DNA of 64,000 nt from Paenibacillus xerothermodurans. GTDB taxonomy: Bacteria > Bacillota > Bacilli > Paenibacillales > NBRC-103111. How positions within the stretch are numbered: the first letter of the stretch is position 1; every line of letters starts with the position of its first letter. Where the stretch lies: the NCBI RefSeq assembly GCF_002220865.2, contig NZ_NHRJ02000001.1:62001-126000 (forward strand), written 5' to 3'. Both the position numbers and the translations under genes were made by a program. A model generated the notes under the pieces. That model was not told the origin of the DNA and made no database searches. It saw nothing but the letters and a program-made list of their open reading frames with translations. Below are positions 16,721 through 25,858 of the stretch, in pieces.

Positions 16721-18244
16721 TTATTGTCCGGAGTTAATATCCATAGTTTTTTTATGTCTGCCAGGCGTTGCACCGAAGAACTTTTTGTACATTTGGATGA
16801 AGTAGGAACAATCGTTGAAGCCTACGGCTTCCGCGATGTCGGCCACAGCCAGATCCGAGCCGTTTTCCATCATCTTTCTTGCCTTGTGCATGCGTACCGA
16901 TGTGAGAAATTTGGAGAAGCTGGTACCGGTTTTCTTCTTGAACAGCCGGCTTAAATAGGAAGGATCCGTGTAAAACACATTCTTCGCCAAATCCTCTAAC
17001 ACGATATCTTGGCGGTAATGCTGTTCGATGTATTGCTGCATCAGCTCGACCATACCCATCTTGGCAGTGCCTGCCTCCAATCGTGCTGAGAGATCCGCTG
17101 CATATTGCGTGAAGAAGGCAACGAGCTGGTCCATGGTGAAAAAGCGGTATAAATCCACCTTCTCCAGATAGCTGCCTGCTTCTCCGTTCTTGATGTACGC
17201 TGCTTCGGCGATGGCGTTTAGCAGCGCAACCAGCTTGGAGCACGTATCGTTCACGGCATATATCGACATTTCATCCGACACTATTAGATCGAACAATGAC
17301 CGGATGATGCACTGCGCTTCATTGACCTGGTTTGTTAAAATTTTGTTGTACAGCGGCAGCATCCTTTGATCTAGCAGCTCCGAGCTGCAGCGGGCGTAAT
17401 CATGCGCTTCGTCATACAGGTGCAAGTGGTTCCGGCCGTTGATCAGCCGACGGAGAAGCGCATGCTTCGCCTCTTTCAGCGCAACGGGCAGGCGGGAAGC
17501 ATCGGTTTGAACGGAGCTGACACCGGCGTAGATGGCCCGCCCGGTTGCACACTGATAACGGACAGCCACGTCATGCATGACAGTGTAAAATGGGTGGCAT
17601 TTTTCCGCTGTCACACAGCTCGAAGAGTTCGTGCAGCAGAGCAATACGACACACATATTGGCATGCTGCGGATCGCAAACACACACAGACTCTACGCTGT
17701 GCTCGGAGCAGGAATCCGATACTTGCCGCCGCAAGCTATGTTCATCATAGTGCTCCGTCTGCAGTACAGCGACCGCATAAATATTTGCGGCTTCCAATCC
17801 CACTTCCGCCAAGCTCAACTCCCTCTGCGCAAACAGAGCAGCCGACAGGCTCTGCTCTTTGTTAAGGGCGGCAGCAGCGTGCACCTGCTCCTTTATCTTC
17901 TCCAGCAAGCTGACCAGCTCGTGCCTATCCACCGGTTTGAGCAGGTACTGCTGTACGCCGGAGGCTATCGCTTTTTGGGCATATTTGAAGTCGTCATAAC
18001 CGCTAATAATCACATTACATATGGCGGGATATTTGTCGGCAATTCTCGCTGTCAGTTGGTTGCCGTCCCATTTTGGCATACAGATGTCTGTCAAGACAGC
18101 ATGCGGAAGTACGACTTCGACGATGTCCCATGCCTGGCGTCCGTCCTCAGCCTCAAGCACCGTAAGCGTCGGTTCCCAATCCAGTATCATTTGGACGACG
18201 GCTTTTCGGGCGAAATACTCATCATCTACGATCAGAATGACCAT
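16721..18244 (-). CDS. Response regulator with AraC-type DNA-binding domain (YesN-like)
   Basis: 507 residues: receiver domain at 1-120 with acidic pair DDE at 7-9 and phospho-acceptor Asp53 (LTDICMP), Lys in LLKPVD near 104; a long Cys-containing middle region; and an AraC double helix-turn-helix at about 400-500 (LEDLAKNVFYTDPSYLSRLFKK and IAEAVGFNDCSYFIQMYKKFFG). It overlaps the sensor kinase gene by 23 bp. It probably activates the adjacent importer operon (16596 onward) in response to a sugar signal. SD AAGGAGG before ATG 18244. Confidence 0.93.
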   Translation of the reverse strand: MVILIVDDEYFARKAVVQMILDWEPTLTVLEAEDGRQAWDIVEVVLPHAVLTDICMPKWDGNQLTARIADKYPAICNVIISGYDDFKYAQKAIASGVQQYLLKPVDRHELVSLLEKIKEQVHAAAALNKEQSLSAALFAQRELSLAEVGLEAANIYAVAVLQTEHYDEHSLRRQVSDSCSEHSVESVCVCDPQHANMCVVLLCCTNSSSCVTAEKCHPFYTVMHDVAVRYQCATGRAIYAGVSSVQTDASRLPVALKEAKHALLRRLINGRNHLHLYDEAHDYARCSSELLDQRMLPLYNKILTNQVNEAQCIIRSLFDLIVSDEMSIYAVNDTCSKLVALLNAIAEAAYIKNGEAGSYLEKVDLYRFFTMDQLVAFFTQYAADLSARLEAGTAKMGMVELMQQYIEQHYRQDIVLEDLAKNVFYTDPSYLSRLFKKKTGTSFSKFLTSVRMHKARKMMENGSDLAVADIAEAVGFNDCSYFIQMYKKFFGATPGRHKKTMDINSGQ

Positions 18245-20051
18245 GTTCGTGCACCTCCTTCACGGCGGGAATGATCAGTTCAACACAGGTACCCTCACCG
18301 AGCGCGCTCGTCACTGTCAAGCTGTAGGGGCTGCCATAACAATTTTGTATCCGCGCGCAAATGTTACGCAGGCCGAAATTCTCGTTGTAATCGCTTTCAA
18401 CATCCGTGATAGCTTTGCCTAAGGAGGCGTTGATCCTCGTCAATGAGTCCGGACTCATGCCGACACCATCATCCTGCACACGAATCTGCAGTACGTGTCC
18501 GGTTTTCACGATGGATAATACCAGCGTTCCGCCATCTCCCCTCGGTTCCAGCCCATGGAGGAAGGAATTTTCCACAAGAGGCTGCAGCAAAAATTTTAAA
18601 ATATTGTATTCGTACACCGCCTCATCTATGTCGTACACGACCGTGTGTTTGTCTAAAAAGCGCAGTTGCTGTATGTTGATGTAATTCTTGATCTGCTGCA
18701 GTTCTTGCTCGATGGTTACGATGTCCCTGCTTTTAAGGTTATACCGGTACATGTTGGCCAGCGATTTCGCAATCACCGAAATTTGGTCCACCCGCTGCAG
18801 TTCGGCTATGGAGTGGATCACATTCAACGTGTTGTATAAAAAGTGCGGATTAATCTGAGCTTGCAGCATATGCAGCTCGGCTCTTTTTTGCAGCCGCTGC
18901 GCTCTCAGCTCCGTCTCTCTGCTCAGTTTCAATCGCGTCAGCATAGCGTTATAGCTCTGCACCAGCTGTCCGATTTCATCATGCCGGCTTTCCTCCTCGA
19001 GCACGAGATCGAGCTGCCCTGCATCGACGAGCTTCATTTTGGTTCGGAGCTTGTGGATCGGCTTAAAGAAATGCCGTGAAAAAAAGACGGCCAACGCAAA
19101 CACCACACTAAGCGTCAGCATACAGATCACCGCATATAGGTTGACATTTTTCCGAAATGTTTCAGAGATCAACCGCGAAGGGATGAACTGAATGATATCC
19201 CAGCCGGTCAGCTCGTTTTTTCTTGCAGTAAATAGGTAGCTCTCGCCGTTCACCGTGATTCGGGTTAATGTATTCGGTATACCTTGATTCTCACGGAAAT
19301 TCGCAAGAATAGTCCCCAGGTCCCCGTCGTTGAACGTTAAGCCCCTGGAATTGTAGATGAGTTTCCCATTCGCAACAACAAGCGTTCCAAGTTCGGTGTT
19401 AGCCTTCTCAATGCCGCCGAAATTCTTTTCTATCGCCCTGGGGTTGATGTCTACTTTCACGTAACCCTGTCTGTTGCCTTTCTTGCGGTTCAGGTCGGAT
19501 AAATACCGGATGATGGAAACCTGTTGGCGATCCGCGCTTCTCCCCTCCTCGACATGGACGATCACTTTGCCGTCATATAATCTATCTTGATCCAATCCGC
19601 CGAGCACGGCGCTAAAATTCCACCAATATGGTGAAGAGCTGTTATAGATAGCGCCGTTCAGACCTGATATGGTGAGATTGGTGATATGGCCGTTCATCAA
19701 GACGATCTGATCCATTGCCGTCTGCATATACCGGTAATCTTCGAGATACTCGCGTTTACCTTGCGTGTGTTGCTTTTCCAGGATGGCTTTTAGCTTTGTG
19801 TCAGTTAAATAAAAATATGAGCTGCGTGCGCTGTTAGTGATAAATTCGTCTGTAATCGTGTCGGCCCTGCCGCTTAGCTGGTTCATGAAGTCCTGATAGT
19901 AACGTTTCGTGTTGTTGTAAGCATGCACGCCGAATATGAGAAGCGCGGATAGCACGGGAATAAGGATGATAAAGCAGTAGGAGAAAAGAAGTTTTTTCTG
20001 AAAGGAAATACGAGGTGGAGGTGCGTCTTCCCTAACGCTTGGCTTCAGCAC
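18222..20051 (-). CDS. Sensor histidine kinase, YesM type (HisKA_7/HATPase)
   Basis: 609 residues, GTG start with AGGAG 10 nt upstream. One membrane helix near residues 23-45, an extracellular sensor region to about 300, a second helix (VICMLTLSVVFALAVFF), then a HAMP linker, the phospho-acceptor box QAQINPHFLYNTLNVIHSI near 395, and an ATPase domain with LLQPLVENSFLHG and VQDDGVGM. It is the partner of the overlapping response regulator and presumably senses an extracellular sugar or a liganded binding protein. Confidence 0.93.
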   Translation of the reverse strand: MLKPSVREDAPPPRISFQKKLLFSYCFIILIPVLSALLIFGVHAYNNTKRYYQDFMNQLSGRADTITDEFITNSARSSYFYLTDTKLKAILEKQHTQGKREYLEDYRYMQTAMDQIVLMNGHITNLTISGLNGAIYNSSSPYWWNFSAVLGGLDQDRLYDGKVIVHVEEGRSADRQQVSIIRYLSDLNRKKGNRQGYVKVDINPRAIEKNFGGIEKANTELGTLVVANGKLIYNSRGLTFNDGDLGTILANFRENQGIPNTLTRITVNGESYLFTARKNELTGWDIIQFIPSRLISETFRKNVNLYAVICMLTLSVVFALAVFFSRHFFKPIHKLRTKMKLVDAGQLDLVLEEESRHDEIGQLVQSYNAMLTRLKLSRETELRAQRLQKRAELHMLQAQINPHFLYNTLNVIHSIAELQRVDQISVIAKSLANMYRYNLKSRDIVTIEQELQQIKNYINIQQLRFLDKHTVVYDIDEAVYEYNILKFLLQPLVENSFLHGLEPRGDGGTLVLSIVKTGHVLQIRVQDDGVGMSPDSLTRINASLGKAITDVESDYNENFGLRNICARIQNCYGSPYSLTVTSALGEGTCVELIIPAVKEVHEHGHSDRR

Positions 20052-20487
20052 GCTGAATCATCTCCTGTGACTGACATAGTGTGAGGATCAACATACGGGA
20101 CGGTGTTAGTACTAGTATATAAGTTTGCTGCACATATTCATGACTAAAGAATCAAGGAAAAACTATGTAGTTCATCATGCTAATAATTAGTATCGTTAAT
20201 AATTTATAGTGTTAAGCGAATGATGACGCAGTATGCCAAGCCTGGCTGAATGAGCGTGATCCCCTTGATCAGCCATAATCTCCGTGCTCCCGCAATATGA
20301 CAGAGCCCACATAAATGCCCACACAGGCCCGACAACGAGCTTATCGGCCGCCGTGACCACGATGAACGAGTGAACATCGTACAGCAGCCAGCTGGCTCCC
20401 TGTTTTGCAGTTATTGAACATCGCACTAATTAGAGTATAGGGCACGGTGCTGAACCATTAAGCGATAATATATCCAGGAGAAATAAT

Positions 20488-20513
20488 GTTAACATAATAA
20501 TTCTTATGTAAAC
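20488..20513. repeat. 26-bp palindrome, copy 2
   Basis: Left arm GTTAACATAA, centre TAATTC, right arm TTATGTAAAC. The arms differ from a perfect inverted repeat by one base; the outer bases (T/A) extend the symmetry by one more pair. Same geometry as copies at 185 and 20539. Confidence 0.75.
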
Positions 20514-20538
20514 ATAAATAGACCTTGCGATGGTATTA

Positions 20539-20564
20539 GTTTACATAATAAAAGTTCTGTTAAC
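20539..20564. repeat. 26-bp palindrome, copy 3
   Basis: Left arm GTTTACATAA (preceded by TTA, as in copy 1), centre TAAAAG, right arm TTCTGTTAAC; the arms have two mismatches as an inverted repeat. It starts 51 bp after copy 2. Confidence 0.7.
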
Positions 20565-20705
20565 AAGTAAAACCATTGTCGCAAATTAAATGTGGTGTTT
20601 TGCGTGCTATGCCACTAATTCTCCATAATCTTACATTTTCTGCCCATGCACACCGGCCAGCTTGTCCCCATACGCTCACCTTGGCATCGATGTGGCCTGA
20701 GCATG

Positions 20706-20737
20706 CAAAAAGTCCCAACAAAAAAGTTGTTGGGACT
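20706..20737 (-). terminator. Rho-independent terminator after the siderophore ATPase gene
   Basis: A perfect 11-bp stem (AGTCCCAACAA at 20711-20721 with TTGTTGGGACT at 20727-20737) is followed on the minus strand by a T run (20711-20707). It lies about 48 bp after the stop of the 20785-21585 gene. Confidence 0.88.
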
Positions 20738-20784
20738 CACATACCGGCACATCGCATATATCGTCTGCATATCCGGCAGCAGCA

Positions 20785-21585
20785 CTAAATCGTCAATGCC
20801 GAATCACCTAGCGCATATGGCAGACAAAGCGGTACACCGGTTCTGGGATCTTTGATGATGTCCGCCCGTATGCCGAACACCTCTTGCAGAACATCCTCAG
20901 TGACGACATCTTCTGTCCGGCCCTCGCTTATCACGCTGCCCTTTTTGATCGCAATCATGTGATGAGCGTATCGGGTCGCATGGTTTAAATCATGAACGAC
21001 CATTACGATCGTCCGCCCTTCTTCACGGTTGAGCTTCTGCAGGAGCTGCAGGACTTCCAGTTGATGAGCCATATCGAGAAAAGTCGTCGGTTCATCCAGA
21101 AAGAGAAACCGGGTATTCTGGGCGAGCGCCATTGCAATCCATGCACGCTGCCGTTGTCCTCCGGATAACTGATCTACCGGACGGCCCTCAAATTCCCTCA
21201 TGCCAGTCACTTGCATAGCCCAATGAATGACTTCCCGGTCCAGCTTGGTGAGTGAGCCAAACCTGCTCTGATAAGGAAATCGGCCGTAGCTGATCAGTTC
21301 GGATACGGTAAGACCTTCCGGCGCGGTCGGATTCTGCGGCAGAATGGCGAGCTGCTTCGCTATTTCCTTAGTTGACTGGGCATGAATAGACTTGCCGTCA
21401 AGCAATACCGTTCCGGCAGACGGCTTCATCAAACGTGCCATAGCCTTCAAGATGGTCGACTTGCCGGAACCGTTTGCCCCTACCAAGGCGGTGATTTTTC
21501 CGGTGGGTATGCCGAGATTTAGATTCCTGACGATGATGCGTTCCTCGTACGCGACATCCAAAGCTTCAGTACGCATTGTGATCAT
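20785..21585 (-). CDS. Siderophore/iron ABC transporter ATP-binding protein (FecE/FhuC type)
   Basis: 266 residues. Walker [10 protein letters not shown] near residues 36-44, Q-loop LPQNP near 86, signature LSGGQRQR near 142, Walker B FLFLDEPT near 162 and switch His in [14 protein letters not shown]. The length and the ...[17 protein letters not shown] ending are typical of Fe3+-siderophore importers. It energises the FecCD permeases at 23500-25530. Start ATG 21585 has a modest SD (GGGGTG). It ends the unit that begins at the Fur-boxed promoter near 23487. Confidence 0.93.
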   Translation of the reverse strand: MITMRTEALDVAYEERIIVRNLNLGIPTGKITALVGANGSGKSTILKAMARLMKPSAGTVLLDGKSIHAQSTKEIAKQLAILPQNPTAPEGLTVSELISYGRFPYQSRFGSLTKLDREVIHWAMQVTGMREFEGRPVDQLSGGQRQRAWIAMALAQNTRFLFLDEPTTFLDMAHQLEVLQLLQKLNREEGRTIVMVVHDLNHATRYAHHMIAIKKGSVISEGRTEDVVTEDVLQEVFGIRADIIKDPRTGVPLCLPYALGDSALTI

Positions 21586-21611
21586 GATACACCCCGCCAG
21601 CTCAATTCTTT

Positions 21612-22412
21612 TTATCGTACTACAGTTTGGTCAGCAATTACTTTACGCCGTGATTCCCGCTCGTCCCGGGATAGGCGTGGGCAATTATAACATTTTTGAC
21701 CGTCCACCCTACGGTCGAACATGCAGCAGGAGGACCTGATAATCATCCTGCCTCCAGGCTGCCAGGGATTATCTATGACTCGGGGGCGATAGGCGAACGG
21801 ATTCTTTTTCCGACCAAAGACATCTGCAGAGAGACGCTCAGTCAAAACGGCCGCACATCGGTCAAATTCATCCATGGCGATTATGTAGTCCTGCTGCCGC
21901 CGAAGGTATTCCCTTATGTTGGCAAGCTGCCCTCCGAATTGATTCCAGATGAGGCCGGCATCGACGACTGCCGTGCGGGCAATGGACTCGATAGCGGGGT
22001 TGATATGCTCCCTGAAAAACTCGGTCCAATGTGACTTCGCAAATTGCTCGTTGTTCGCCTCGCGCGACTCTCTGCGCTCAGGTGCAACGATTCGATAGCC
22101 TGCATAGCTATGCCCGTTATGCACGTGCACTTGAAAGATCAAATTCGGAAGGGATAAATCCACAAAACAGTCGTGCCGTGCCAGGATAATAAGCTTGGCT
22201 GTGCAGAGGTTGAACAAGGATAAACCTGCCAAGGAGGCGGGCAAATCCAGGCCTATCGATCTTGTCATTTCACCGATGACGGCAAGGGCTTTCTGTGCCT
22301 GCTCCGTTAACAGCCAGTGTGCAGCCGGCATCTCAAACACCGGCTCTTTATGACCGTTCGCAGATATCCGAAAAAGCGAATCCGTAAGTGAATAATCCAA
22401 TTCTTCCTCCAA
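21612..22412 (-). CDS. FhuF-like siderophore-iron reductase ([2Fe-2S] protein)
   Basis: 266 residues, probable TTG start with a GGGGGG SD 8 nt upstream. The C-terminus has the FhuF-type cluster signature: two adjacent Cys, then ten residues, Cys, two residues, Cys ([20 protein letters not shown]). The N-terminal part is the loosely conserved IucA/IucC-type FhuF domain. Family role: cytoplasmic reduction of ferric siderophore to release iron. Position between the binding protein and the ATPase supports this. Confidence 0.82.
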   Translation of the reverse strand: MEEELDYSLTDSLFRISANGHKEPVFEMPAAHWLLTEQAQKALAVIGEMTRSIGLDLPASLAGLSLFNLCTAKLIILARHDCFVDLSLPNLIFQVHVHNGHSYAGYRIVAPERRESREANNEQFAKSHWTEFFREHINPAIESIARTAVVDAGLIWNQFGGQLANIREYLRRQQDYIIAMDEFDRCAAVLTERLSADVFGRKKNPFAYRPRVIDNPWQPGGRMIIRSSCCMFDRRVDGQKCYNCPRLSRDERESRRKVIADQTVVR

Positions 22413-22445
22413 CTGCTGATCCCCCCTTTGCTCACCACAGACCCT

Positions 22446-23426
22446 TTACTGCACACCGAGTGCCTTTGCCACATCGTCTATCACTTTTTCACCTGCGACG
22501 GCCCCGCTGTAAAGCCAGCTGCTCTGTATACTCATCTCGTACACATGACCTGCTTTGACCGCCGGAATCCCCTGCCAAACCGGATTATTCAACGCTGCCG
22601 CGTCTTGCCCTTTATCGCTGTTCACAAGGAAAATATAATCGGCATCAAGCTCAGCCAATTTCTCGAGCGTAATCGGATTCCAAGCCGCTTTCGCTTCGTC
22701 CGGCAAACCCGCCACTAGGTTTGGCGGGGTGAATCCCAAGTCCCCGTACAACACATCTCCGCTCGCAACTTCGTTATCTACGATGTAAAACTGCTTCTGC
22801 GTCATCCAAAGGATGGCGGCAGATTTTTTACCCACGGCACTCTCAAGCTTCGCTTTGGTGTCCGCAGCTTTTCGGTTATAATCCTCTACCGCTTTCTGAG
22901 CGGCATCCGCTTTGCCCAGCAGCTCGCCCATTTTAAGTAAGGTCTCTCTCCAATCTTTGACGATTTCATCCCCTAGCACATATGTAGGCGCGATTTTTGA
23001 ATACTGTTCATACAAGCCGTTTTGAACTGACGATGCTGATCCGATGATGATAAAGTCTGGATCAAAGCTTGCCACGGTCTCAGGCGGAAGATCGTAAGCG
23101 ATGGTAGGTACGCCTGCCAGTTGTGCTTGTAGATAATCCTGCACCCCATTCGCAACGGACCACTGCGCCACCGGTGTAACTCCCAGGACAGCTAAATGGT
23201 CCTCTAAATAGGATGCGAGAACACGCTTCGGATTAGCTGGAATGCTGACGTCATGGCCCATCCCGTCCTTTACGGTCACTGTCGATGGTTGCGCGGCGTT
23301 GTCAGCAGACGGTGTGTCAGTGGTTCCCGCAGCGCTATTGCCGCAAGCCGAAAGCAGCATCAGCAGTAGTATCAGGCTCATCAAACAGATTGCCTTGAAC
23401 TTCACGCTTAACATATCAAATTTCAT
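22446..23426 (-). CDS. Iron-siderophore substrate-binding lipoprotein (FecB/FhuD family)
   Basis: 326 residues from ATG 23426, which has SD AGGAGG 6 nt upstream (the frame is open to 23441). Signal peptide with a long hydrophobic core and lipobox LLSAC. The periplasmic-binding-fold body has VKDGMGHDVSIPANPKRVLA near the start, FDPDFIIIGS in the middle and VIDDVAKALGVQ at the end. It captures a ferric siderophore outside the membrane. It has its own promoter with a Fur box (23459-23487), separate from the permease genes upstream. Confidence 0.92.
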   Translation of the reverse strand: MKFDMLSVKFKAICLMSLILLLMLLSACGNSAAGTTDTPSADNAAQPSTVTVKDGMGHDVSIPANPKRVLASYLEDHLAVLGVTPVAQWSVANGVQDYLQAQLAGVPTIAYDLPPETVASFDPDFIIIGSASSVQNGLYEQYSKIAPTYVLGDEIVKDWRETLLKMGELLGKADAAQKAVEDYNRKAADTKAKLESAVGKKSAAILWMTQKQFYIVDNEVASGDVLYGDLGFTPPNLVAGLPDEAKAAWNPITLEKLAELDADYIFLVNSDKGQDAAALNNPVWQGIPAVKAGHVYEMSIQSSWLYSGAVAGEKVIDDVAKALGVQ

Positions 23427-23458
23427 TTCGTCCTCCTGCACATTTCACGTTTATTCAA

Positions 23459-23487
23459 ATGATAATGATTCTCACTATCAAAGTCAA
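23459..23487 (-). promoter_or_regulatory. Sigma-A promoter with Fur box for the binding-protein gene
   Basis: On the minus strand: -35 TTGACT (23487-23482), 17-bp spacer, -10 TATCAT (23464-23459). A 7-1-7 Fur-like box TGATAATGATTCTCA (plus-strand reading, 23460-23474) covers the -10 and spacer; it has one mismatch from the symmetric form. Iron repression is inferred. Confidence 0.82.
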
Positions 23488-23499
23488 ATGATGAAGTCT

Positions 23500-24534
23500 T
23501 TATCGCTTGCCTTTCGCCAGCAGCATAAGAAAATAAGGCGCGCCAATCAACGCAACGACTATCCCTGTCGGAATTTCTCCCGATGTGAAAATCATACGTG
23601 AGACCGCGTCCGCGACGATCAGCAGCAGGGCACCGAGCAAAGCTGAAACCGGCAGTGCGTATTGATGCTGAGGTCCGACCAGCCGTCTAGCAAGATGCGG
23701 GGCAATCAAGCCGACGAAAGCAATTCCGCCTCCCACTGCAACGCAAGATCCCGCCAGCGCGACTGCGATTGCCAGCAGTGCCATCCGCTGTCTCGGTACA
23801 TTCGCCCCCAATCCAGATGCCGTCAAGTCCCCGAGCGCTAAGATATTCAACACTTGTGATTTGAGGAGCACGAGCGGAATTAGCAACGCCAGCCACGGCA
23901 GTAATGCAATGACAAACTGCCAGCTGGACCCCCGGATGCTGCCAGCAAGCCAAATCGATACGAACTGGTATTGAGCCGGGTCCAGCCGGATCGTGAGAAC
24001 CAGGATGAGCGATGCGATAGCGGCCGCGACGGCAACTCCCGTCACCAATAGCCTAGAAGGTGAAAGCTCACCATCCCTCTTGACCGAAAGTATGTAAATC
24101 AGAGCGGCCGTCAGTCCTGCGCCGAGGAACGCGATAAAGGGAAGAGCATACACGGAAGCAGACTGATTATCCGGGAAGTACGAAATAAAGAGAATTACAG
24201 CCAGCCCTGCTCCAGCATTGATGCCAAGAATACCAGGCTCAGCCAGCGCATTGCGTGTAAGACCCTGTAAGATACATCCTGAAACGGCAAAACCGGTACC
24301 AATGAGCAGCGCCACCACGATTCGGGGCAGCCGGAATTCAAACAATATCAGCTCCTCACGCGCAGTTCCATTTCCCCATAGTGTTTGCCACAAGGCTGCA
24401 GGCGAGAGCCGTACTTGTCCGGTATTGATACTAATCAGGAAGAAGAGCATAATTAACGTTCCCAAAACAAGATATACCACCAACGCACGTTTTTTAGTAC
24501 GTGCGGCGGCAGCAGAATACGGTGGCAAATTCAT
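23500..24534 (-). CDS. Iron-siderophore ABC transporter permease (FecCD family)
   Basis: 344 residues with about ten hydrophobic segments. Family hallmarks: LRLPRIVVALLIGTGFAVSGCILQGLTRNALAEPG split over residues 60-100, VGLIAPHLARRLVGPQH near 270, and the C-terminal GEIPTGIVVALIGAPYFLML. The start codon directly follows the stop of the other permease (TAAATG), indicating tight coupling. It forms a heterodimer with the 24535-25530 permease. Confidence 0.93.
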   Translation of the reverse strand: MNLPPYSAAAARTKKRALVVYLVLGTLIMLFFLISINTGQVRLSPAALWQTLWGNGTAREELILFEFRLPRIVVALLIGTGFAVSGCILQGLTRNALAEPGILGINAGAGLAVILFISYFPDNQSASVYALPFIAFLGAGLTAALIYILSVKRDGELSPSRLLVTGVAVAAAIASLILVLTIRLDPAQYQFVSIWLAGSIRGSSWQFVIALLPWLALLIPLVLLKSQVLNILALGDLTASGLGANVPRQRMALLAIAVALAGSCVAVGGGIAFVGLIAPHLARRLVGPQHQYALPVSALLGALLLIVADAVSRMIFTSGEIPTGIVVALIGAPYFLMLLAKGKR

Positions 24535-25530
24535 TTACAAAACCCTCTTTTCTTTCCGGCTCAGGAAGAGAAACACAGGCACTCCAATCAGCGCTATCAA
24601 TGCGCCGACAGGTGTTTCATAGGGCGGTCGGACCATTCGGGCGGCAAGATCGGCATATATCATGAGAATGCTGCCGAACAGCGCCGAATACGGAATAATC
24701 CAACGGTAATCCAAACCGACCACCATTCTGGCGATATGCGGAACCACCAATCCTACAAAGGCGACCGGGCCGGCTAGCGATACCGCACAAGCAGCCAAAA
24801 TAACCACGATGATCATGCACGCGACTTTCACGATGAAGATGTGCTGGCCAAGACCCCTTGCGACCTCATCTCCCATGCTGAGCAGCGTGATAGATCTGGA
24901 TAGGAGAATTGCTGCGAAAACCGCTCCTGCTATCCAGGGAAACGACCATTTGATTTGCAACCATTGCGTTCCGCCTAACCCCCCAGCATACCAGAACGCC
25001 AAATCTTGCCCGATGCGGAATAGAATCGCGATTCCTTCGCTAAGTGCGATAAGCAGCGAACTAACCGCCGCGCCAGCCAGCGTGAGCCGAAGCGGGGTAA
25101 GCCCGCCCCGTGCGAAAGAGCTGACTCCAAACACAAGCGCTGCTCCTACGGCCGCTCCCAGAAAGCAGAATACCATCAACGAGGAGTATGGCAGATTGGG
25201 TACGAGTGCGAAGCACAATGCGAGCACCAATCCCGCTCCTGCATTAAGTCCGAGCAGTCCGGAATCAGCGAGCGGATTTCTGGTTAAGCCCTGCATGATG
25301 GCGCCGGCAACTGCAAAGGCGGCACCGACGATTGCGCCCGCCACAGCCCGTGGTAATCTTATTTCCCGGATGACCGTATGCATATTTTGTCCGGGATCAT
25401 ACTGGAGGACAGCCTCCCGAACCGTACCCGGACTAATATCGACAGCCCCGAAAGAGATGGATAAGAAGATGCCGAGCAGAATCAACATTACACCTGCACA
25501 CCACACGGCCGACTTACAGAAAAATGCCAT
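24535..25530 (-). CDS. Iron-siderophore ABC transporter permease (FecCD family)
   Basis: 331 residues. Hallmarks: IREIRLPRAVAGAIVGAAF, MQGLTRNPLADSGLLGLNAGAG, VAFVGLVVPHIARMVVG and the ending PVGALIALIGVPVFLFL. It is the first gene of the permease pair under the promoter at 25722-25750. Its partner gene follows without a gap. The SD before ATG 25530 is weak (AGGG). Confidence 0.93.
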   Translation of the reverse strand: MAFFCKSAVWCAGVMLILLGIFLSISFGAVDISPGTVREAVLQYDPGQNMHTVIREIRLPRAVAGAIVGAAFAVAGAIMQGLTRNPLADSGLLGLNAGAGLVLALCFALVPNLPYSSLMVFCFLGAAVGAALVFGVSSFARGGLTPLRLTLAGAAVSSLLIALSEGIAILFRIGQDLAFWYAGGLGGTQWLQIKWSFPWIAGAVFAAILLSRSITLLSMGDEVARGLGQHIFIVKVACMIIVVILAACAVSLAGPVAFVGLVVPHIARMVVGLDYRWIIPYSALFGSILMIYADLAARMVRPPYETPVGALIALIGVPVFLFLSRKEKRVL

Positions 25531-25689
25531 AATCGCTGCCCTGCCTCTTCATCCGCGTCTGCTGCTCGACATCGTGGGCTGGATTAACAGCCATGCAGAG
25601 GCATAATCCATGCGGGAGGACTTGCACAGCAGTGCATGCGTAAGCACACGTAGGTCCTTTCTGCATTTAATCATCTACCTCCGTTTAAA

Positions 25690-25750
25690 TGATAATCATT
25701 TTCAATAACGTGTCCGGCTTTATTCTATTGCGATTGAGAATCAATGTCAA
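25690..25750 (-). promoter_or_regulatory. Sigma-A promoter with two Fur-like boxes for the FecCD permeases
   Basis: Minus strand: -35 TTGACA (25750-25745), 17-bp spacer, -10 TAGAAT (25727-25722). A near-perfect 7-1-7 box TGATAATCATTTTCA lies just downstream of the -10 (25690-25704), and a weaker one, TGAGAATCAATGTCA (25735-25749), overlaps the -35. Confidence 0.85.
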
Positions 25751-25814
25751 TTGGTTTTTGAAAGTAATAACGTAAAAATGGAAGCTAGCTAAAGTCATAC
25801 GGTGATCAGGCAGA

Positions 25815-25844
25815 AAAATAAAAAGCTCCGCGCATGGGAGCTTT
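25815..25844 (-). terminator. Rho-independent terminator after the DNA ligase gene
   Basis: Stem AAAGCTCC (25822-25829) with GGAGCTTT (25837-25844), then on the minus strand TTTTTATTTTT. It begins 15 bp past the ligase stop. Confidence 0.85.
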
Positions 25845-25858
25845 GTTGCTGCTAATGT

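Larger units (their letters stand above)
20052..20784. other. 733-bp intergenic region, AT-rich, with two 26-bp palindromes and a terminator
   Basis: Upstream of the sensor kinase and downstream of the siderophore ATPase gene. It contains the palindromes at 20488 and 20539 and the terminator at 20706-20737. A 76-codon minus-strand frame (20196-20426) has no ribosome binding site and no recognisable product. The kinase promoter must lie here but no good -35/-10 pair was identified. Confidence 0.6.

Noticed and set aside
20196-20426. 76-codon minus-strand frame in the large intergenic region
   Set aside because: No ribosome binding site, no recognisable motif; composition resembles noncoding flank.
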